DNA of 64,000 nucleotides from Neisseria meningitidis. Its GTDB lineage: Bacteria > Pseudomonadota > Gammaproteobacteria > Burkholderiales > Neisseriaceae. Positions 57,851 to 64,000 of this stretch are shown here, piece after piece. Position 1 is the stretch's first letter. Each line of letters opens with the position of its first letter. The stretch spans positions 1,488,001 to 1,552,000 of the forward strand of contig NZ_LR134525.1 in the NCBI RefSeq assembly GCF_900638555.1, written 5' to 3'. The notes beneath the pieces were generated by a model. That model had not been told where the DNA came from. It searched no databases and worked only from the letters and a program-made list of their open reading frames with translations. The translations under genes were made by a program, and so were the position numbers.

Positions 57851-58241
57851 CGGTTGCGGATTGCCGAAAACCGCTTTACCATGATCAGCGCGCAAGGGTA
57901 GAATAATGCGGTAACCCTATACATTGCATCCGGCCAAAGGGGCGTGTTACTTTTCCGAACATCCCCCTTTGGCAGCCGGGCCAAAGGGGTTTTCCAACCA
58001 GCAATTCGGCGGGCGCGGAATCGGGCGGTTTACCGAATCCCGCCGTTTGCGGCGCGCCTGCCGCCGACGGTATCCCGCGAAGCAAGATTTAAGGGATAAA
58101 ATATGTTCCAACACGCAGGGCGGCACATAAGGCGCCGCCCTGATTCGGAAGGGCTTGCACCCCTCCCGGACAAAGCCTGATCCTGCCGCCCCGAAGGACG
58201 GATGCCCGAAGGGCGGGGGGTTTGACCGAAAAGGAAATACG

Positions 58242-61200
58242 ATGAATAAAACTTTAAAAAGGCGGGTTTTCCGCCATACCGCGCTTTATGCCGCCATCTT
58301 GATGTTTTCCCATACCGGCGGGGGGGGGCGATGGCGCAAACCCATAAATACGCTATTATCATGAACGAGCGAAACCAGCCCGAGGTAAAGGGGAATGGGC
58401 AATATTCAACAATAAAGGACAAAGACAGGGAACGCAAATTTATCTATAATAAAAGCGGCCAGGGTGGAGGCTCTGTCTTTTTCGACAATACCGATACCCT
58501 TGTTTCCCGACAAAGCGGTACTGCCGTTTTTGGCACAGCCACCTACCTGCCGCCCTACGGCAAGGTTTCCGGTTTTGATGCCGACGGGCTGAAAGAGCGC
58601 GGCAATGCCGTTAATTGGATTCATACGACCCACCCAGGGTTGATAGGCTACAGCTACGCCGGTGTCGTATGCAGAGACAGCACAGGCTGTCCCAAACTTG
58701 TCTATAAAACCCGATTTTCCTTCGACAACACCGGTTTGGCAAAAAATGCGGGCAGCCTGGATAGGCACCCGGACCCAAGCCGCGAAAATTCGCCCATTTA
58801 CAAATTGAAGGATCATCCATGGTTGGGCGTGTCTTTCAATTTGGGCAGCGAGAATACCGTCAAAAATGGCAACTCATTCAACAAATTGATATCTTCTTTT
58901 AGTGAAGACAATAATAATCAAACCATCGTCTCTACGACAGAAGGCTCCCCTATTTCCCTTGGCGACCAGCAGCGCGAACATACCGCCGTGGTCTATTATC
59001 TGAACGCCAAGCTGCACCTGCTGGATAAAAAACAGATTCAAAATATCACCGACAAAACAGTGCAGTTGGGCACCTTGAGACCGCGCGTCGAGACGACAGG
59101 ACGAAGCTGGCTAAATTTTTGGGCTACGTGGAAGATTGAAGATAAAGGGAACATTACAGTCCGCCTCGACCTGCCGGAAGTCAAAGCAGGCCGCTGCGTC
59201 AACAAACCGAACCCCAATAATAATACCAAAGTCCCTTCGCCGGCACTGACCGCCCCCGCGCTGTGGTTCGGACCTGTGAAAGATGGTAAGGCGGAGATGT
59301 ATTCCGCTTCGGTTTCTACCTACCCCGACAGTTCGAGCAGCCAAATTTTCCTGCAAAACCTTTCCCGCAAGGATGACACAAGCAAACCGGGCCGCTATTC
59401 CCTCAAACCCTTGAGTACGTCGGAGATTAAAAGTAAAGAGCCGAGTTTCACGGGGCGGCAAACCGTCATCCGATTGGATGGCGGCGTACGGCATATCCAA
59501 CTGGATAGAAACAATGAGGCCACCGGTTTAAATGGAAATGACGGCAAAAACGACACTTTCGGCATTATTTAGAGAAGGGAGCTTCATGCCTGATGCCAGC
59601 GAGTGGAAAAAAGTATTGCTGCCTTGGACGGTTCGGGGTTTTGCTGATGACAGTAAATTTAAAGCATTCAACAAAGAAGAAAACAACGACAACAAGCCAA
59701 AATACAGCCAAAGATACCGCATCCGCGAAAACGGCAACAACGGCAAGCGCGATTTGGGCGACATCGTCAACAGCCCGATTGTCGCGGTCGGCGAGTATTT
59801 GGCTACTTCCGCCAACGACGGGATGGTGCATATCTTCAAAAAAAACGGCGGCAGTGATGAACGCAGCTACAATCTGAAGCTCAGCTACATCCCCGGCACG
59901 ATGCCGCGCCAATATTTTGATAACGACACTTCCGCTCTCAAAGACTCCACCCTCGCCAAAGAGCTGCGCGCCTTTGCCGAAAAAGGCTATGTGGGCGACC
60001 GCTACGGCGTGGACGGCGGCTTTGTCTTGCGCGAAGTCGAACTGAGCGGGAAAAAACACGTGTTTATGTTCGGCGCGATGGGCTTTGGCGGCAGAGGTGC
60101 GTATGCCTTGGATTTGACCAAAGCCGAAAACGGTGACCCGACCGCCGTTTCCCTGTTTGATGTCAAACATGACAATAATGGCAATAATAGCAATAATAGC
60201 GTGCAATTAGGCTACACCGTCGGCACGCCGCAAATCGGCAAAACCCACGACGGCAAATACGCCGCTTTCCTCGCCTCCGGTTATGCGACTAAAACCATTG
60301 ACGACCAACAAAATAAAACCGCGCTGTATGTGTATGATTTGGAAAACAACAACGGTACGCCGATTGCAAAAATCGAAGTGAAGGACGGCAAGGGCGGGCT
60401 TTCGTCCCCCACGCTGGTGGATAAAGATTTGGACGGCACGGTCGATATCGCCTATGCCGGCGATCGCGGCGGGAATATGTACCGCTTTGATTTGAGCAGC
60501 GACAATCCGTCCAGCTGGACTGTACGCACTATTTTCCAAGGCACGAAGCCGATTACTTCCGCGCCCGCCATTTCCCAACTGAAAGACAAACGCGTGGTCA
60601 TCTTCGGCACGGGCAGTGATTTGAGTGAGGAGGATGTGGACAGCAAAGAAATCCAACACGTTTACGGTATTTTTGACAATGACACAAACACAGGTGTGGC
60701 GAAAGACGGGCAGGGCAACGGGCTGCTCGAGCAAGTGCTTAGTGAGGAAAATAAAACCTTATTCCTGACCGATTATAAGCGATCCGACGGATCGGGCAGT
60801 AAGGGGTGGGTAGTGAAGCTGAAGGAAGGACAGCGCGTTACCGTCAAACCGACCGTGGTATTGCGTACCGCCTTTGTAACCATCCGCAAATATAACGACG
60901 GCGGCTGCGGCGCGGAAACCGCCATTTTGGGCATCAATACCGCCGACGGCGGCAAGCTGACCAAGAAAAGCGCGCGCCCGATTGTGCCGGACACCAATAC
61001 GGCTGTCGCGCAATATTCCGGCCATAAGCAAACCACCAAAGGCAAATCCATCCCTATAGGTTGTATGGAAAAAGACAATGGAATCGCCTGCCCGAACGGA
61101 TATGTTTACGACAAACCGGTTAATGTGCGTTATCTGGATGAAAAGAAAACAGACGGATTTTCAACAACGGCAGACGGCGATGCGGGCGGCAGCGGTATAG

Positions 61201-61349
61201 ACCCCGACGGCAAGCGTGCCGGCAAAAACAACCGCTGCTTCTCCCAAAAAGGGGTGCGCACCCTGCTGATGAACGATTTGGACAGCTTGGACATTACCGG
61301 CCCGACGTGCGGTATGAAACGAATCAGCTGGCGTGAAATCTTCTACTGA
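58242..61349 (+). pseudogene. pilC: Type IV pilus tip adhesin PilC, OFF tract plus a second frameshift
   Basis: PilC/PilY1 adhesin at the pilus tip and outer membrane, acting in pilus biogenesis and host attachment. The signal peptide (MNKTLKRRVFRHTALYAAIL) starts at 58242. A G9 tract at 58320-58328 shifts the frame, giving a stop at 58364; ten Gs would join it to MAQTHKYAIIMNE. The middle frame is open to 59572. There TTT (59568-59570) in place of TT creates a TAG stop; removing one T joins the beta-propeller part (GSFMPDASEWKKVLLPWTVR) to the end at 61349. Both fixes are needed for about 1035 residues. So this copy is off at the switch and also damaged. Neisseria usually has a second pilC elsewhere. 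Confidence 0.9.
58320..58328 (+). repeat. G9 switch tract in the pilC signal region
   Basis: Nine Gs between ACCGGC and CGATGG. The upstream signal frame and downstream mature frame join only with 10 (or 7, or 13) Gs. Confidence 0.92.
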
Positions 61350-61360
61350 TTTGCACGCGA

Positions 61361-61396
61361 AAATGCCGTCCGAAAGGTTTTCGGACGGCATTTTTT
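61361..61396. terminator. Terminator after pilC with variant uptake cores
   Basis: AAAATGCCGTCCGAAAGG and its inverse, followed by six Ts. Both arms carry GCCGTCCGAA, one base off the standard core at the same position, so pairing is kept. Confidence 0.85.
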
Positions 61397-61508
61397 GCGT
61401 TTTTCGGGAGGGGCGGGTTCGTAAAAGGCGGGCTATAGGGTAGGCTTCATCTCGCCAATCTCACTGAATCCATCAATTTCCACAATTCAATTAAATACCG
61501 TCAAACCG

Positions 61509-62304
61509 ATGCCGTCATTCCCGCGCAGGCGGGAATCTAGACCTTGGGATAACAGCAATATTCAAAGGTTAGCTGAAGCTTTAGAGATTCTGGATTCCCA
61601 CTTTCGTGGGAATGACGGGATTTGAGATTGCGACATTTATCGGGAGCAACAGAAACCGCTCTGCCGTCATTCCCGCGCAGGCGGGAATCTAGACCTTAGA
61701 ACAACAGCAATATTCAAAGATTATCTGAAAGTCCGGGATTCTGGATTCCCACTTCCGTGGGAATGACGGGATTAGAGTTTCAAAATTTATTCTAAATAGC
61801 TGAAACTCAACGCACTGGATTCCCGCCTGCGCGGGAATGACGAATTTTAGGTTTCTGATTTTGGTTTTCTGTTTTTGTAGGAATGATGAAATTTTGAGTT
61901 TTAGGAATTTACCGGAAAAAACAGAAACCGCTCCGCCGTCATTCCCGCGCAGGCGGGAATCTAGGACGTAAAATCTCAAGAAACCGTTGTACCCGATAAG
62001 TTTCCGTGCCGACAAGTCCGGATTCCCGCCTGCGCGGGAATGACGGTTCAGTTGCGTAGGACTGGATTGTGAAAAGGGGCGGATTCGGTGAAAACGGCGG
62101 AAATGTGGGATTGATGGAATCGGTGGGCTGAAGCCCTCCCTACAGAGCTTTCAGACGGCATTTTTTGCGTTTTTCGGGAGGGGGCGGCAAATGAAACGCG
62201 TCATTCCCGCGCAGGCGGGAATCTAGGACGTAAAATCTCAAGAAACCGTTGTACCCGATAAGTTTCTGTGCCGACAGGTCTGGATTCCCGCCTGCGCGGG
62301 AATG
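61509..62304. repeat. dRS3/NIME block between pilC and carA
   Basis: About nine dRS3 arms with RS segments. Segments like AAGAAACCGTTGTACCCGATAAG recur near 61977 and 62240. Nothing gene-like is seen. Confidence 0.85.
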
Positions 62305-62312
62305 ACGGTTCG

Positions 62313-62375
62313 GGTATTCCTGACGATTCAGGTATTCCTGACGATTCAGGTATTCCTGACGATTCGGGTATTCCC
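62313..62375 (+). repeat. Tandem 18-base repeat
   Basis: The unit GGTATTCCTGACGATTC-A/G occurs three times head to tail (62313-62366) with a partial fourth. It seems to have arisen at the edge of a dRS3. Confidence 0.85.
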
Positions 62376-62562
62376 ATAGTTTCGCCGGACGGACGTGGGG
62401 AAATGCGTAACGGGCATAGTGGGCGCAGAGCGGGCGGTTTTACGCCACGGATTTCCGTTTTCGCGCGAACATATCAGCCCGCCTGCCGCGTTTGCGCTTG
62501 AAATCGGGTATGTTTCGTCTTAAAATATGCTGCTTTCAGGGTATAGGCACTTGCCCGAAAAG

Positions 62563-62600
62563 CACGTTACGCGTCTATCTTGCGCGGCGTGTTTTTTTTT
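62563..62600 (+). terminator. Candidate leader terminator/attenuator before carA
   Basis: CACG-CGCG and CGCG-CGTG pair with small bulges, followed by nine Ts. It lies 87 bases before the carA start and downstream of a possible -10 box (TAAAAT at 62521-62526), so it could end a short leader transcript. Confidence 0.4.
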
Positions 62601-62686
62601 GACCGGATTTTTCCGACCGGATGCCCCCTGCCGAAGTCCCTTCAGACGGCATTGTCAAGAATTTTATTAAAAACAGGATTCCCATC

Positions 62687-63820
<1,134 letters not shown>

Positions 63821-63865
63821 TGGCTTTCAGACGGCACTGCCGCCGCCTGAAAAAGAAAGCGGGAA

Positions 63866-64000
63866 ATGAAGATTAGCGCACTCGACCATCTGGTACTGAC
63901 CGTTGCCGACATTGACCGAACCATTGCGTTTTACACGCAAGTTTTGGGTATGGAAGAAGTTTCATTTGGCAACAACCGTAAGGCTTGTATTTTAGAAGAC
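63866..64000 (+). CDS. VOC-family (glyoxalase-like) protein, 5' part only
   Basis: The first 45 codons of a VOC-fold protein (KISALDHLVLTVADIDRTIA, then FYTQVLGMEEVSF), cut by the window end. His8 fits the first metal ligand of the fold. It lies 45 bases after carA and is the gene that commonly follows carA in Neisseria before carB; function is unknown. Confidence 0.8.
   Translation, partial: MKISALDHLVLTVADIDRTIAFYTQVLGMEEVSFGNNRKACILED

Noticed and set aside
58331..59572. Separate gene starting at the internal ATG after the pilC G tract
   Set aside because: It lacks a signal peptide and a ribosome site and is the mature part of PilC in its ON frame.

Overview
This window comes from a pathogenic Neisseria, most likely Neisseria meningitidis. 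The reasons are the very many copies of the Neisseria DNA uptake sequence (core GCCGTCTGAA), often as inverted pairs acting as terminators; dRS3/NIME repeats and Correia elements; the pilMNOPQ cluster; a pgl protein-glycosylation locus; a NadR/FarR-type regulator; and a complete type II-C CRISPR-Cas9 locus of the Nme1 kind, which gonococci are not known to carry.

Layout. 1-9.5 kb: cytochrome c4, engB, PBP1A (ponA), and divergent from it the type IV pilus operon pilMNOPQ. 9.5-12.9 kb: repeat blocks around aroK-aroB. 12.9-15.5 kb: a class II amidotransferase, nrdR, ribD. 15.6-23.8 kb: pglF-pglG-pglH-pglB-pglC-pglD, which make and flip the lipid-linked sugar for O-glycosylation of pilin and other exported proteins. 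23.9-30.7 kb: avtA, a PHP phosphoesterase, two small overlapping genes and dnaE. 30.8-36.9 kb: tracrRNA, cas9, cas1, cas2 and an array of 19 repeats and 18 spacers. 36.9-39.1 kb: a scarred junction holding a possible 34-residue gene, an IS1106-like element broken by a Correia element, and a 5'-truncated HAD phosphatase gene. 39.2-55.9 kb: mostly minus-strand housekeeping genes (ispH, lspA, ileS, ribF, tyrS, the glycan acetyltransferase pglI, ychF, fhs, a murU-like gene, a flavin reductase, nadR/farR, a thioredoxin-like gene). 56-64 kb: tRNA-Lys, mrp, pilC, more repeats, carA and the start of a VOC-family gene.

Switching genes. Four genes carry long G or C tracts: pglG (C9, open), pglH (C11, out of frame), pglI (G11 on its coding strand, out of frame) and pilC (G9, out of frame). 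As written, the strain would make neither the PglH-extended nor the PglI-acetylated glycan, and this PilC copy would be off.

Broken genes. pilQ, aroB and pilC each also have a one-base frameshift at a short homopolymer with no obvious switching role. These could be real lesions (no pili, no competence, need for aromatic compounds) or sequencing errors; the similar pattern in all three makes the second explanation serious.

The CRISPR system itself is a described one. Less expected details are a duplicated spacer, a full uptake sequence inside the tracrRNA gene, an excess of the AG-form uptake sequence across the cas genes, a hairpin terminator between cas9 and cas1, and a hairpin that could end antisense crRNA transcription just before cas2.
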